A DNA stretch of 64,000 bases from JBEKTW01 sp049515655. Lineage in GTDB: Bacteria > Bacteroidota > Ignavibacteria > UBA10030 > SZUA-254. Of this stretch, positions 50,957 to 60,474 are shown piece by piece (within the stretch, counting starts at the first letter, position 1; each line of letters begins with the position of its first letter). The notes under the pieces are model-generated. The model was not told the origin of the DNA, did no database searches, and was given only the letters and a program-made list of their open reading frames with translations. The DNA lies in assembly GCA_049515655.1 (NCBI GenBank), contig JBEKTW010000002.1:124001-188000 (forward strand), read 5' to 3'. Position numbers and translations under genes: made by a program.

Positions 50957-52426
50957 TTACTGCTTTCCTTCTTCAAGATTCGGAGCGTTCCCCAGAACAT
51001 CGTCGACCGTCATCACCTGCATCGGACCCAGCTTCAGGTCCCCCACCCCTTTTTGAATCTGCTGTTTGTCTCCGACAATGACGATGGCGATCTTGTTCGG
51101 GTCGAGATACTTCTTCGCGACGCGCTGGACGTCGTCCTTCGTGACAGCGAGGATGTGCCGCGTGTAATTCTCGAAGTAGTCGTCAGGCAATTTATACACG
51201 ACGAGGTCTGAGAGTTGCGCCGTGATTTGACCCACGGTTTCGAAATTCTCAGGATAGCGCAGGGTCAGGTAGTTCTTGGCGCGGCTGAGCTCGTCATCGG
51301 TGACCGGCTCCAGAATCCGGTTCAGCTCCTTCATAAATTCTCCAAGGGCTTTGTCCGTTACGTTCGTCTGCACCGCCGCCCGGGCGACGAACGGTCCGGG
51401 AAGCGGGCGGAAATCAAAGCTGGAACCCGCACCGTACGTATAGCCGTGTTCTTCGCGAAGATTCATGTTCAATCGCGATGTAAACGACCCGCCGAGGATT
51501 GTATTCATAACAACCAGCGCGTAGTAATCTTCCGTTAAGCGATCCACACCCACACGGCCGATGCGAATCTCCGACTGCGCCGCAGCGGGCTTGTCGACGA
51601 GATAGATCTTCCGCTCCTGCACCTGCTGGATGGGCGGCCATGACGCCGGGGGAACGGCAGAAGGTTTCCACTGACCGAATGCTTCTTCGAGTTTCGGCAC
51701 GATCATGCTCGCTGAGACGTCGCCCACGACCATGAGCGTGGCATTGTTCGAATGGAAGTATGTATCATGAAACATGCTGAGATCATCAACACGAAAAGCG
51801 CGCAGATTCTTTTCATTGCCTATCGAAGGCAGCCCGTACGGGTGCCCGGTTCCAAAGAGTACCCGGCTGAAGAGAACGCTCGCGATCGAGCGGGGTTCAT
51901 CGTGCCATTGAAGCAGCGTCGTCAGCCGTTCCTTCCTCTGGCGATCCAATTCTTCCGCGGGAAACTTCGGCCTCAGTGCGGCATCCGCGAAGAGGGACAG
52001 CGCCGAATCGAGTTTGGAAAGAGGCGTATGCAGGATGACAACCGACGTATGCTGGCCGGCGAACGCCGAGATACTCGCGCCTAGGAAATCGACGGCATCC
52101 GCAAATTGCAGGGCGTCGCGCGAGCCTGCACCCTCCTCCATCATCGCTGCGGCAATGTTCGCCAGTCCGCTTTTCCCGGTCGGGTCCATCGCGGAACCCC
52201 CCATCACGATCAACTCCATCTCCAGCAACGGCAGTGTATGTTTTTCCAGGAGGACGACCGGCAGTCCGTTCGAGAGCTTCAGATGCTGGATGGGCGGCAG
52301 TTTGAGAGTAGGCGGCGGGCCGGACTCCGGCGGCTTACTGCGGTCCGGTTGTTGCGAGCTGGTCCGGGAGAAACCGAGAATGAGCCCGATGAGCAGGATG
52401 AGTACAGCGAATCGATTGGTTTTCAT
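50957..52426 (-). CDS. M16-family peptidase-like protein lacking the zinc motif (partner subunit)
   Basis: 489 residues with N-terminal signal (RFAVLILLIGLILGFS) and a Pro-rich linker. M16 fold throughout, but where HxxEH should be it reads GLANIAAAMMEEGAGSRDA, so it cannot bind the catalytic zinc. It retains the substrate-binding Arg/Tyr segment RLNMNLREEHGYTYGAGS near the C-terminal half. Such inactive chains pair with active M16 chains. The active gene lies 2 bp upstream (52429-53790), so the two probably form a periplasmic heterodimer. The frame ends 24 bp before the convergent HerA-like gene. Confidence 0.9.
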   Translation of the reverse strand: MKTNRFAVLILLIGLILGFSRTSSQQPDRSKPPESGPPPTLKLPPIQHLKLSNGLPVVLLEKHTLPLLEMELIVMGGSAMDPTGKSGLANIAAAMMEEGAGSRDALQFADAVDFLGASISAFAGQHTSVVILHTPLSKLDSALSLFADAALRPKFPAEELDRQRKERLTTLLQWHDEPRSIASVLFSRVLFGTGHPYGLPSIGNEKNLRAFRVDDLSMFHDTYFHSNNATLMVVGDVSASMIVPKLEEAFGQWKPSAVPPASWPPIQQVQERKIYLVDKPAAAQSEIRIGRVGVDRLTEDYYALVVMNTILGGSFTSRLNMNLREEHGYTYGAGSSFDFRPLPGPFVARAAVQTNVTDKALGEFMKELNRILEPVTDDELSRAKNYLTLRYPENFETVGQITAQLSDLVVYKLPDDYFENYTRHILAVTKDDVQRVAKKYLDPNKIAIVIVGDKQQIQKGVGDLKLGPMQVMTVDDVLGNAPNLEEGKQ

Positions 52427-52428
52427 AG

Positions 52429-53790
52429 CTATTTGCCCTCCTTTGTTTCCGGAATTGCCAGTTCCCGTTTGCCCTGGGGCACGATGCTCAGGATCACACG
52501 ACCGTCGCTACGCAAACAGGTTTGCGCGATGCTCTGGATATCGGTCGGTTTGAGAGCCTTATACCGCGCAAGGTCCTGATTGAAATAATCGGGATTCCCC
52601 GTGAGCGTGAGATAGTTGTTGAGCTGGTCTGCCTTCCCGCCGATATTTTCCAGGCGGTCCAGGAAACTCGCTTCCATTTGATTCACGGCGCGCTGAACTT
52701 CCCGGAGGCTCGGCGCTTCCCGCTGGAGGCGGGCAATTTCTTCATCGATGACTTTCGCGAGCTCGCCAAGCGTATGGCCGCTGCGTGCCGTCGCAACGAT
52801 CATGAACTCCGATTTAAGCTGTTGCGATGCCTGGTATGCCGAAACATCCTGCGCGATCTGTAAATCGTAGACGAGCCGCTTGTAGAGGCGCGAGTTTTTT
52901 CCCCCGGCAAGAACGCTTGAGAGCACATCGAGCTCGGCGTCGCCCGGAGTAAAGGCCTGCGGCGACAGCCATGCCATGTAGAGCCTCGGCAGTTGAACTT
53001 TGTCTTCCATGACGACGCGCTTCTCCTCGGTCAGAAACGCGACCGGAGGCGCGATAGGGGGAACGGCGTTGCGCGGGGCGACATCGCTGAACCATTTTTC
53101 CACGAGAGCCCTGGTTTTCTTACCGTCGAAATCCCCCGCGATGACCAGGCTTGCGTTCGCCGGCGAGTAGTATTTCTTGAAGAATTCCACAACATCGTCA
53201 TAGCTCGCAGCGGTAAGGTCGTCCATGTAGCCGATCGTCGGCCAGTGGTACGGGTGGTCCGGGGGAAAGAGATTTTCATCGATGACAATCGACGCCAATC
53301 CATAAGGACGGTTTTCGTACGATTGACGGCGTTCATTCTTCACGACGTCGCGCTGGGCGTCAACCTTTGCCGGCGACATCGCGTCGAGCAGGTACCCCAT
53401 CCTGTCGGACTCCAGGAACAGGGGCAGCTCAAGGGCGTTGCTCGGAACATTCTCGAAGTAATTCGTCCGGTCCGAAGTCGTCGAACCGTTGTTGTCCCCG
53501 CCGGCCGCTTCAAGCCAATCGTCGAACTTACCCTTCGGGACGTGACCGGATCCTTCGAACATGATGTGCTCGAACAGATGCGCGAACCCCGTCCTCCCCG
53601 GCTTCTCCCTGCCCGAGCCCACGTGGTAGTAGACATTTACCGCAATGACAGGAACGGAATGGTCTTCAGCAAGGACGACTGTAAGTCCGTTGGGAAGCGT
53701 GAATCTGTCATACTTGATTTCGAGCTGCGAGAGAGCAAGCGACCCGAAGAGAAGTATGAGAAAAACCGATAGCAGGATTCTTAGCTTCAT
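52429..53790 (-). CDS. Exported M16-family zinc peptidase, active subunit
   Basis: 453 residues. Signal peptide at 1-21 (LLSVFLILLFGSLALSQ). Zinc motif HLFEH: His71, Glu74 (general base), His75, in GFAHLFEHIMFEGSGH. The third ligand Glu lies in the helix DVVKNERRQSYENRPYG. C-terminal half has SVLAGGKNSRLYKRLVYDLQIAQDVSAY. GAGGTGA precedes the ATG. It is translationally close to the inactive partner (2-bp gap). The N-terminal halves of this protein and the fused M16 at 26622-29372 are clearly homologous (KNSRLYKRLVYD versus KTSRLYKRLVYD). Proposed job: degrading peptides or mis-folded exported proteins. Confidence 0.94.
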   Translation of the reverse strand: MKLRILLSVFLILLFGSLALSQLEIKYDRFTLPNGLTVVLAEDHSVPVIAVNVYYHVGSGREKPGRTGFAHLFEHIMFEGSGHVPKGKFDDWLEAAGGDNNGSTTSDRTNYFENVPSNALELPLFLESDRMGYLLDAMSPAKVDAQRDVVKNERRQSYENRPYGLASIVIDENLFPPDHPYHWPTIGYMDDLTAASYDDVVEFFKKYYSPANASLVIAGDFDGKKTRALVEKWFSDVAPRNAVPPIAPPVAFLTEEKRVVMEDKVQLPRLYMAWLSPQAFTPGDAELDVLSSVLAGGKNSRLYKRLVYDLQIAQDVSAYQASQQLKSEFMIVATARSGHTLGELAKVIDEEIARLQREAPSLREVQRAVNQMEASFLDRLENIGGKADQLNNYLTLTGNPDYFNQDLARYKALKPTDIQSIAQTCLRSDGRVILSIVPQGKRELAIPETKEGK

Positions 53791-53825
53791 AGCTTCACCT
53801 CTTCAATAGTTCTAGAAATTGCAGA

Positions 53826-53860
53826 TCCTAAATACGAATCTCTAAACTCTAAATCCCGCT
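53826..53860. repeat. TCCTAAATACGAATCTCTAAAC word repeat
   Basis: 35 bp in the 132-bp gap between the gamma-glutamyltransferase and M16 genes, same word family as 36.3, 44.1 and 48.05 kb. Confidence 0.65.
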
Positions 53861-53922
53861 CCCCGGCGGAATCTTCCGTTTTCGAGAAGCAGAAACGAGA
53901 ATTCTCAATTCGTACTTTGCGT

Positions 53923-55611
53923 CTAATAGCCAATCGCGATTCCATTTAGACTTCTCGGGTCAGCTACTCCGTAGTATGAGTTTTTATCGCCGTCAACTGC
54001 GATGCACATCGCATTACATATCCTCCAGTCAATGACATCGACTTTATGCCCCATCTTTTCCAATAAATCTTTTGTGTCTCTTGTTACGCAATCCTTCTCA
54101 GCATAGATCTGATCAGACAACCACTGACACAAAACCCTTTTGGCGGATAGTGCCTCGGCGAGGTTCATATCAAAATCTTTCAGGTTGATTATGATCTGTA
54201 CCAGCGTCGACGGAATTGCCAGACCGCCGGGGGTCCCAAGTATGTACTTCAGTTTCCCATCTTTTGTAATTACCATCGGCGACATGTTTGAACGCGGACG
54301 TTTCCCCGGCTCAATTCTATTGGGTCTTTTTCCGCTACTCTCTTTCGGCCTCACATCGAAGGCCTGCATTTCGTTATTGAGGAAAAAACCGGCGCCTTCA
54401 ACGATCCCGTAAGAACCGAAATCACCATCCAGCGTGTATGTGAACGAAACGGCATTTCCTCTTGAATCCACGACCGAGAAATGCGTCGTTTCCTTTTTCT
54501 CACGGTCAGTTGAGTCGCTTCTTGGTTTTCCTATGTATTTATCATTTAGAAGATCCTTCACTATCTCGTCTGCATATTCCTTGGAAATCAGACGCTCAAT
54601 CGGGATGTCTTTGGCAAAAGCAGGATCGCCGACGGATTCCCTATCATTGTAAGCCTTTTTGAAAACTCTGGAGAGCAAATGCAAGTACTCTGCGGAGTTA
54701 TGTCCCAATTGTTTCAGATCGTACCGTTCCAAAACATTCAGGGCCTCAATGATAATGACACCGCCGCTGCTTGGAGGTGCCACAGAATAAATGTCATATC
54801 CCCTGTAATTCCCATGAACAGGTTCCCGCTCAACGGGTCGATAGTTAAGCAGATCCTGTGCCGTAATAAATCCGTCGTTTTCCTTTACATAACGTACAAG
54901 CAATTCTGCCGTCTCACCGCGGTAAAATTCGTCGGCACCTCCTTTTTGAATTCGTTCAAGCGTCCTCGCAAGATCGGGTTGTTTAATGATTTTCCCTATC
55001 TCGTATGAAGAGCTATCTGCCTTGAAAAATACCCTCCTCGACGAAGCATACCGCAGAAGGTATTGCTTTTCATTTCTGATTTCGTTGTACAGTCTTTGGT
55101 GCAACGGAAATCCGTCTCTGGCAAGCTTCACCGAAGGTGAAATCAGATCTGCCCACGGTAATGAACCATACCGCTTATGAGCTAACTGAAGTCCTGCAAC
55201 GGTGCCGGGCACTCCAGCAGCTTTTAGCGTGTTGAACAAGGAATCATTAACTCCTTTTCCGTCTGCACTGAGGTACATACCATCTGAAGCGGATGAAGGC
55301 GCAGTTATTCGAAAATCAATTGTATTAATGTTTCCGTTCCTTTGATAATACGTCAGGAACCCTCCGCCGCCGATATTTCCACAAGATGGATACGTTACTG
55401 ACAAAGCAAACGCTGTTGCAATGGCAGCGTCCATTGCATTCCCTCCACTTTGAAGCACTTCAATCCCCACTCTGGCTGCGGTCGGTTCTGTGCATACGAC
55501 CATTCCATGTGCCGCTGAAACAGGTTCGTAGACTTGTCCTTGAACCTGACAGCATGCAATGATTGTACTGACCAAAATAATTGGAATTGAGGGTGATGTT
55601 GGATACATCAT
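53923..55611 (-). CDS. Gamma-glutamyltransferase (exported, autoprocessed)
   Basis: About 562 residues from ATG 55611, chosen over the longer frame because GGGAG lies 7 nt upstream and it begins a signal peptide (SIPIILVSTIIACCQ, possible lipobox). Large-subunit motifs: HGMVVCTEPTAARVGIEVLQSGGNAMDAAIATAFALSVTYPSCGNIGGGGF. The self-cleaving nucleophile is Thr375 in KETTHFSVVD, followed by NAVSFTYTLDGDFGS. C-terminal GTPGGLAIPSTLVQI completes the Ntn-hydrolase. Hydrolyses or transfers the gamma-glutamyl group of glutathione and related peptides. GC in sampled lines is about 42-50 percent against about 57 percent next door, hinting at horizontal acquisition. Confidence 0.93.
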   Translation of the reverse strand: MMYPTSPSIPIILVSTIIACCQVQGQVYEPVSAAHGMVVCTEPTAARVGIEVLQSGGNAMDAAIATAFALSVTYPSCGNIGGGGFLTYYQRNGNINTIDFRITAPSSASDGMYLSADGKGVNDSLFNTLKAAGVPGTVAGLQLAHKRYGSLPWADLISPSVKLARDGFPLHQRLYNEIRNEKQYLLRYASSRRVFFKADSSSYEIGKIIKQPDLARTLERIQKGGADEFYRGETAELLVRYVKENDGFITAQDLLNYRPVEREPVHGNYRGYDIYSVAPPSSGGVIIIEALNVLERYDLKQLGHNSAEYLHLLSRVFKKAYNDRESVGDPAFAKDIPIERLISKEYADEIVKDLLNDKYIGKPRSDSTDREKKETTHFSVVDSRGNAVSFTYTLDGDFGSYGIVEGAGFFLNNEMQAFDVRPKESSGKRPNRIEPGKRPRSNMSPMVITKDGKLKYILGTPGGLAIPSTLVQIIINLKDFDMNLAEALSAKRVLCQWLSDQIYAEKDCVTRDTKDLLEKMGHKVDVIDWRICNAMCIAVDGDKNSYYGVADPRSLNGIAIGY

Positions 55612-55736
55612 GGTGTTGCTCCCTAGATGTTGGTTTCTCTCACGATATCTGATATCTAGAGTTTGGACAGTCGTATCAACCATCCGGTTGACACAACCAG
55701 ACCGAGTTTTTGCACATAACGCATCTCACACGGCAA

Positions 55737-56243
55737 TCACCTGTGCACGCGAAGGTATTCCAGTCGGTCCTTGAGCTCCTCGGCGGGTTTCAGCAGTTTC
55801 TCTTTGCCATAGATGCCATCTTCCTGGCAAGTGAACACCAACTCAAAATCCTTGCTCATCACGATCGCTTCCTCGGGGCATACCTCTTCACAAAAGCCGC
55901 AGAAGATGCACCGCAGCATGTTGATCTCGAACTTCACCGGGTAGCGTTCCTTCCACAATTCGGTTTCGGAGCCCTGCACTTCGATCGCGAGAGCCGGGCA
56001 TACGCGCGCGCACAAGCCGCATGCGACGCAGCGCTCAACATTTTTTTCCTCGACGAGCACGGGTCTCCCACGGAACGCCGCGGGCGGCGTCCATTGCTCT
56101 TCCGGGTACTGGCGCGTGAACTTCGGTCTAAGAATTTGGGTGATGGTGATCTTCAGCCCCCGAAAAATCTCGGGGATGTAGAGCTTCTGGAAGAAGTTCA
56201 GGTCCCTTCGATGGACGATCTTCTTTTGATCGGCCGGCTTCAT
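55737..56243 (-). CDS. nuoI: NADH-quinone oxidoreductase subunit I
   Basis: 168 residues. Two [4Fe-4S] motifs: CVACGLCARVCPALAIEV and CIFCGFCEEVCPEEAIVM, the N6a/N6b relay clusters that carry electrons to NuoB. The N-terminal helix and FTRQYPEEQWTPPAAFRGRPVL fit NuoI. The start overlaps the nuoH stop by 4 nt (ATGA). Last gene of a nuoG-nuoH-nuoI string; no nuoJ or others follow, since an unrelated gamma-glutamyltransferase comes next. Confidence 0.96.
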   Translation of the reverse strand: MKPADQKKIVHRRDLNFFQKLYIPEIFRGLKITITQILRPKFTRQYPEEQWTPPAAFRGRPVLVEEKNVERCVACGLCARVCPALAIEVQGSETELWKERYPVKFEINMLRCIFCGFCEEVCPEEAIVMSKDFELVFTCQEDGIYGKEKLLKPAEELKDRLEYLRVHR

Positions 56244-57262
56244 TTAATCCAGCCCAATAAAATCATGATTCCCATGATCAAAACGTTGAGAATCGAAAGT
56301 GGAAGCATGACCTTCCACCCCATATTCATTAACTGGTCGTAACGAAATCGCGGAATCGTCCAGCGGACGAGAATGAAAAACACCACTACTATCCCGACCT
56401 TCAGGCAGAAAGCGAGAACCTGCAGCAAGCTCGTCCAGAGAGGCGACACACCGAGCAGATGAAAATATGGAATCTGCCATCCCCCGAGATAGAGCGTCAC
56501 GATGAGCGCGCTGGATGTCAGCATATTGGCGTATTCAGACATGTAGAACATACCGAACTTCATGCCGCTGTATTCGGTGTGGTAGCCCCCGACGAGCTCC
56601 GGCTCAGCTTCGGGGAGGTCGAAAGGAATGCGATTCGTCTCTGCGAACGCCGCGACGACGAATGTGATGAAGCCGATCGGCTGCAAAATAATGTTCCACA
56701 TCCAGTCGCTCTGGGCCGCGACAATCTTGTCGAGCTCAAGACTTCCGGCCACCATGACTACGCCGACGATCGAGATACCCATTGAGAGCTCGTAACTGAT
56801 CATCTGTGCCGATGACCGCAAGCCGCCGAGCAATGAGTATTTGTTATTCGACGACCAGCCGCTGAGGGCAAGACCGTACACGCCCAGTGAAGTGAACGCG
56901 AGAATATACAGGATGCCGATATTCACACTGGCGATCTGCAGTTTGATATCCTGTCCAAAAAGGGTTATGCGGTCGCCAAATGGAATGACGGCAAAGGTCA
57001 CGAGCGCGACGACGATGGAAATGATGGGCGCCAGGTCGTGGATGAACCTGTTCGCCTGCCGGGGAACGATATCTTCCTTCAGAACGAGTTTCATGACATC
57101 CGCGATGGGCTGCAGGAATCCCTGCCACCCCACGCGGTTCGGACCGATGCGGTTTTGAATTGCCGCGGCAAGCCGCCGTTCCAACAAAACGATGTAGGCC
57201 ACCGACGTGAGGTTCACCAGGAGGACGAAAGCGATTTTCAAAAGAGCGATAAGAATATCCAT
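56240..57262 (-). CDS. nuoH: NADH-quinone oxidoreductase subunit H
   Basis: 340 residues, eight or more transmembrane helices. Signature stretches: VAYIVLLERRLAAAIQNRIGPNRVGWQGFLQPIADVMKLVLKED (ubiquinone-site region), YGLALSGWSSNNKYSLLGGLRSSAQMISYELSMG, and AFAETNRIPFDLPEAEPELVGGYHTEYSGM. NuoH forms much of the quinone chamber and links the peripheral arm to proton pumping. Directly abuts nuoG (0 bp) and overlaps nuoI. Confidence 0.97.
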   Translation of the reverse strand: MDILIALLKIAFVLLVNLTSVAYIVLLERRLAAAIQNRIGPNRVGWQGFLQPIADVMKLVLKEDIVPRQANRFIHDLAPIISIVVALVTFAVIPFGDRITLFGQDIKLQIASVNIGILYILAFTSLGVYGLALSGWSSNNKYSLLGGLRSSAQMISYELSMGISIVGVVMVAGSLELDKIVAAQSDWMWNIILQPIGFITFVVAAFAETNRIPFDLPEAEPELVGGYHTEYSGMKFGMFYMSEYANMLTSSALIVTLYLGGWQIPYFHLLGVSPLWTSLLQVLAFCLKVGIVVVFFILVRWTIPRFRYDQLMNMGWKVMLPLSILNVLIMGIMILLGWIK

Positions 57263-58945
57263 TTACTTCCGCACCGCAACCGGTTGTTGAGTTTTCGTCC
57301 TGAGTTTCAGGCCGCGTGCCCCGAGGCGAAGGTACGACAAACCTTTGAACGATTCGACCGAAGAGGTTATCTCAGTGAACACATCTTCTACCGTATTGTA
57401 CTTCCATTTCGCACCGCAGGCGTTTGCGACGCTGGTCAGTACCCGCCACGTCGGGCGTGCATCCCGCTTGGTGCCTTTCATCCAACTATCGTTGTGCGCG
57501 CCAAACTTGTCAAGCCGGCTCATGGAAAAACCGTCGAGTGCCCTGTCCTGCTCGAGCGTCGTGACCGCCGGACGGATGCGCTGCACCTGTCCTTCAAAGT
57601 TCGTGAAGGTCCCGTGCTTCTCCGCAAACGTCGAACTCGAGAGCACGACATCCGCCGCTTCCGTTGTCGCATTGCGATTGGAGGCATGAACGACGAAGAA
57701 ATCCAACTTCCCGATCACATCCGCCAGAGCCCGGTGCGCCGCAATATCATCGTCAATACAATAGAGCGCCTTGATCGTGCCGTCCTTTATTCCTCGCATG
57801 ATGTTTTCCAGCTTCATCCCTTTGGCAGCCGGCTTGACGCCCACTTCGCGGGCCCCAAGGGCATTGGGTGTCTTGTCGGCGCGAATCAGGATCGAGTCTT
57901 CGTCACGCGGAGCCGTGTGTTCCATGAAATCGATGTTTACAACCCCGAGATGGCGCATGAGCTTTCCCAGCAGGTAATTGTCTTCGTTGGTCGCGAAAGC
58001 GGAACCGAGAGCGGCAATCTCCTGCTTCTTGAAGGACTTCAACTCGGAAACGACTCGTGCGATAGCTTCGTCCCAGCCGACTTCGGCCAGCGCGTTGTCC
58101 TTGCTCACCATGGGGGCTTTGATTCTCGTTTCCGCGTTCACGGACTTGAACGTGTTCAGTCTTCCATGGTCGCACATCCAGTAATCGTTCACCTCCGGGT
58201 TGAAGCGCGGCGTCAGACGGAGAATCTCGTTATTCCGGACCCACGCTTTGACATTGCATCCGCGCGCGCATCCCACACAAATGGAATCCGTCGACGACAT
58301 TTCCCAGACCCGAGCTTTGAATCGGAAATCCCTGCTCGTCAGCGCGCCCACGGGACACAGGTCAATCGTATTCATCGAATAGGGATTGTCGAGCCGCTCG
58401 CCGGGAAAAGTTGAGAGAACGATGTGGTCGTTCCGTTGTGTGAACGTGAGCTGGGATTTCTTTGCGATTTCATCGCAGAAACGTATGCACCGCGAACACA
58501 TGATGCACCGTTCCACGTCAAGCATCACGTTCGGGCCGAGTTCGACGCGCTTTGGCTTTCGAACCTTTTCGAATTCGAAGCGGCTGACCCCTTCGCTATA
58601 TTTATACGCGTAGTCCTGAAGCTTGCACTCCCCCGCTTCGTCGCAGATGGGACAATCGAGGGGATGGTTGATGAGCAGGAATTCCGTTACCGCCTGCTGG
58701 GCGTTGACCACTCTCGGAGAAGCGGTTCGAATGACCATTCCTTCGGCAACGGTCGTGGAACAGGCGATAACGAGTTTCGGCATCTTCTCCACTTCGACCA
58801 GGCACATCCGGCAATTGCCGGTCACCTGGAGGCGCGGATGCCAGCAGAAATGCGGAATGACGATGCCGTTCTTCTCCGCGGCCTGGATAATCGTCAATCC
58901 TTCTTCGACAACGTACTGTTTCTCGTTGATTGTTATTTTCGGCAA
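57263..58945 (-). CDS. nuoG: NADH-quinone oxidoreductase subunit G
   Basis: 560 residues, TTG start with AGAAGAG nearby. [2Fe-2S] N1b ligands Cys34, Cys45, Cys48 and Cys62. N5 ligands His94, Cys98, Cys101 and Cys107. N4-type Cys set in ERCIMCSRCIRFC with a later Cys (LCPVG). Then a molybdopterin-oxidoreductase-like domain with CVGCARGCNVKAWV, whose extra cysteine cluster (N7-like) is present. Shorter than E. coli NuoG (about 900) but within the range of other phyla. It carries electrons from NuoE/F to NuoI. nuoE and nuoF are not in the window, and upstream is an aminotransferase gene. Confidence 0.94.
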   Translation of the reverse strand: MPKITINEKQYVVEEGLTIIQAAEKNGIVIPHFCWHPRLQVTGNCRMCLVEVEKMPKLVIACSTTVAEGMVIRTASPRVVNAQQAVTEFLLINHPLDCPICDEAGECKLQDYAYKYSEGVSRFEFEKVRKPKRVELGPNVMLDVERCIMCSRCIRFCDEIAKKSQLTFTQRNDHIVLSTFPGERLDNPYSMNTIDLCPVGALTSRDFRFKARVWEMSSTDSICVGCARGCNVKAWVRNNEILRLTPRFNPEVNDYWMCDHGRLNTFKSVNAETRIKAPMVSKDNALAEVGWDEAIARVVSELKSFKKQEIAALGSAFATNEDNYLLGKLMRHLGVVNIDFMEHTAPRDEDSILIRADKTPNALGAREVGVKPAAKGMKLENIMRGIKDGTIKALYCIDDDIAAHRALADVIGKLDFFVVHASNRNATTEAADVVLSSSTFAEKHGTFTNFEGQVQRIRPAVTTLEQDRALDGFSMSRLDKFGAHNDSWMKGTKRDARPTWRVLTSVANACGAKWKYNTVEDVFTEITSSVESFKGLSYLRLGARGLKLRTKTQQPVAVRK

Positions 58946-58991
58946 AGTGCTCTTCTCTTATGACACGTTGGGCATCGCGCTTGTGAGGCAG

Positions 58992-60428
58992 TCAGACCTC
59001 AGCGAGCTCTCTTACATAATTCTCATGGAACTGCTTGAGCCGGGCCACGAACTCTTCAATTTCGTTTTCCGGTGGAAGAAACGTCGTTCTAAAGTGGAGC
59101 GTTCCAGGCATCTGGCCGAACCCGGACCCGGGCACGACACAAATCCCCGTCTCCTCCAGCATCGCCATACAGTAGGCCTCATCGCGGCTGGCCTCATATT
59201 CCATCCGCTGTCGTGCCGTCATCACGTGCATATCGACCGACGCATCCGGCGGAAGTGAGAATTTCACAAAAGCATACATCGCGCCTTCGGGCACGTCGAG
59301 ACTCATGCCCGGTATCCTGTTGATTCCTTTGCCCAGCATCTCTGCCTTCTTCTTTAGCGAGCGCAGAATGGTTTCCTTCTCGTTCTGATACGTCGCGTAA
59401 CTCTCGTCTCCCGGCGTAGGCGGAGACACCATCATATACGTCGCAATCTGGCCGGCGACATTCGCGCACAGGCTTATCGATTGCAGCTTCACCAGCTCAG
59501 CGAGAACGTCGTCCGGGATATTTCTGAATTCGGTGTATCCTCCGCGGTGGCCGCATTCCCCCAGGAATCCCTTCGAAACGGAATGGAAACTGAACAATGC
59601 GACATCCTTCTCTCCCGACTCATGCATGACCTTCGCGAATGAAACAAACGTGCGGTTTGCCGCGTACACATTCTCCTGGTACACTTCATCCGCGAGGATC
59701 GCGAGCCGATGTTCCTTCGCGAACTGAACAACCATCTCGATGTTCTCGCGCGTGAGAACCGCCCCAGTCGGATTCCCCGGATTGATAACGGCGATCGCGA
59801 CCGGATGGATCCCTTCCCGTCCCGCCTTCGCGAAGCTCTCCCGGAGAATATCCACGTTCAACTGCCAGCGGTTGTTTTCGTCGAGAAAATATCCCACCTC
59901 TTTCCCACCGTATAACTTGATCGTCGCGCTGTAGAGCGGATACTGAGGGATAGGAATCATGATGCCGTCGTTCGAATTCTTCAACAATGCAAGAATGGCG
60001 GCCTGGACTCCCTTGCTCGCGCCGTCGGTGAGGATGACGTAATTCTTATCCGCCGGAATCCCGTCGCGGCGCGCGATAAAGTCCGCAACAGCCTGCCGGA
60101 TGAACGGGATTCCCGGGCTCTGCGTGTACGCACCGGTTCCATGGGGATGTCTCGTAAGAAACAGCCTCGCTTTTTCAACAATGTCCTTCGGGTAGAATCG
60201 AAGCACTTCGCGCTTCGAGAGAATTTCCGGGTACTCGAGCAGACTCAGCATCTGGCGAAGAAAAGTCAGGGGTTTTTGTTTCAACGCCTGTGGATTCCCG
60301 ATGTTGCAATAGATGATCTTTTTCCCGAGATCTTCAAGCTGCTGTGCTCGGTTCACGATGGATCCGCGAACGGCGTACTCCGCGTCGAGCAGGTTTCTAT
60401 TAAGGTCACTCTTGCTGAGCATGTTCAT
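58992..60428 (-). CDS. Alanine aminotransferase-like class I aminotransferase
   Basis: About 478 residues from ATG 60428 (MNMLSKSDLNRNLLDAEYAVRGSI); TTG 60437 and ATG 60422 are alternatives. Fold type I PLP enzyme: IYCNIGNPQALKQKPLTFLRQ, TDGASKGVQAAILAL, IPQYPLYSATI, INPGNPTGAVLT, LADEVYQENVY, the Schiff-base Lys in SFHSVSKGFLGECGHRGGY, and FRTTF with the carboxylate Arg. The N-terminal and SVSKGF-GECGHRGG segments match the eukaryote-type alanine/glutamate:pyruvate aminotransferase subgroup. Interconverts alanine and 2-oxoglutarate with pyruvate and glutamate. Flanked in one strand by an M16 peptidase and nuoG with 46-bp gaps, so possibly one operon. Confidence 0.9.
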   Translation of the reverse strand: MNMLSKSDLNRNLLDAEYAVRGSIVNRAQQLEDLGKKIIYCNIGNPQALKQKPLTFLRQMLSLLEYPEILSKREVLRFYPKDIVEKARLFLTRHPHGTGAYTQSPGIPFIRQAVADFIARRDGIPADKNYVILTDGASKGVQAAILALLKNSNDGIMIPIPQYPLYSATIKLYGGKEVGYFLDENNRWQLNVDILRESFAKAGREGIHPVAIAVINPGNPTGAVLTRENIEMVVQFAKEHRLAILADEVYQENVYAANRTFVSFAKVMHESGEKDVALFSFHSVSKGFLGECGHRGGYTEFRNIPDDVLAELVKLQSISLCANVAGQIATYMMVSPPTPGDESYATYQNEKETILRSLKKKAEMLGKGINRIPGMSLDVPEGAMYAFVKFSLPPDASVDMHVMTARQRMEYEASRDEAYCMAMLEETGICVVPGSGFGQMPGTLHFRTTFLPPENEIEEFVARLKQFHENYVRELAEV

Positions 60429-60474
60429 TAGTTCCAATTCTGCCGCGCACGGCGCACGAATAGAAACGGTCGGT

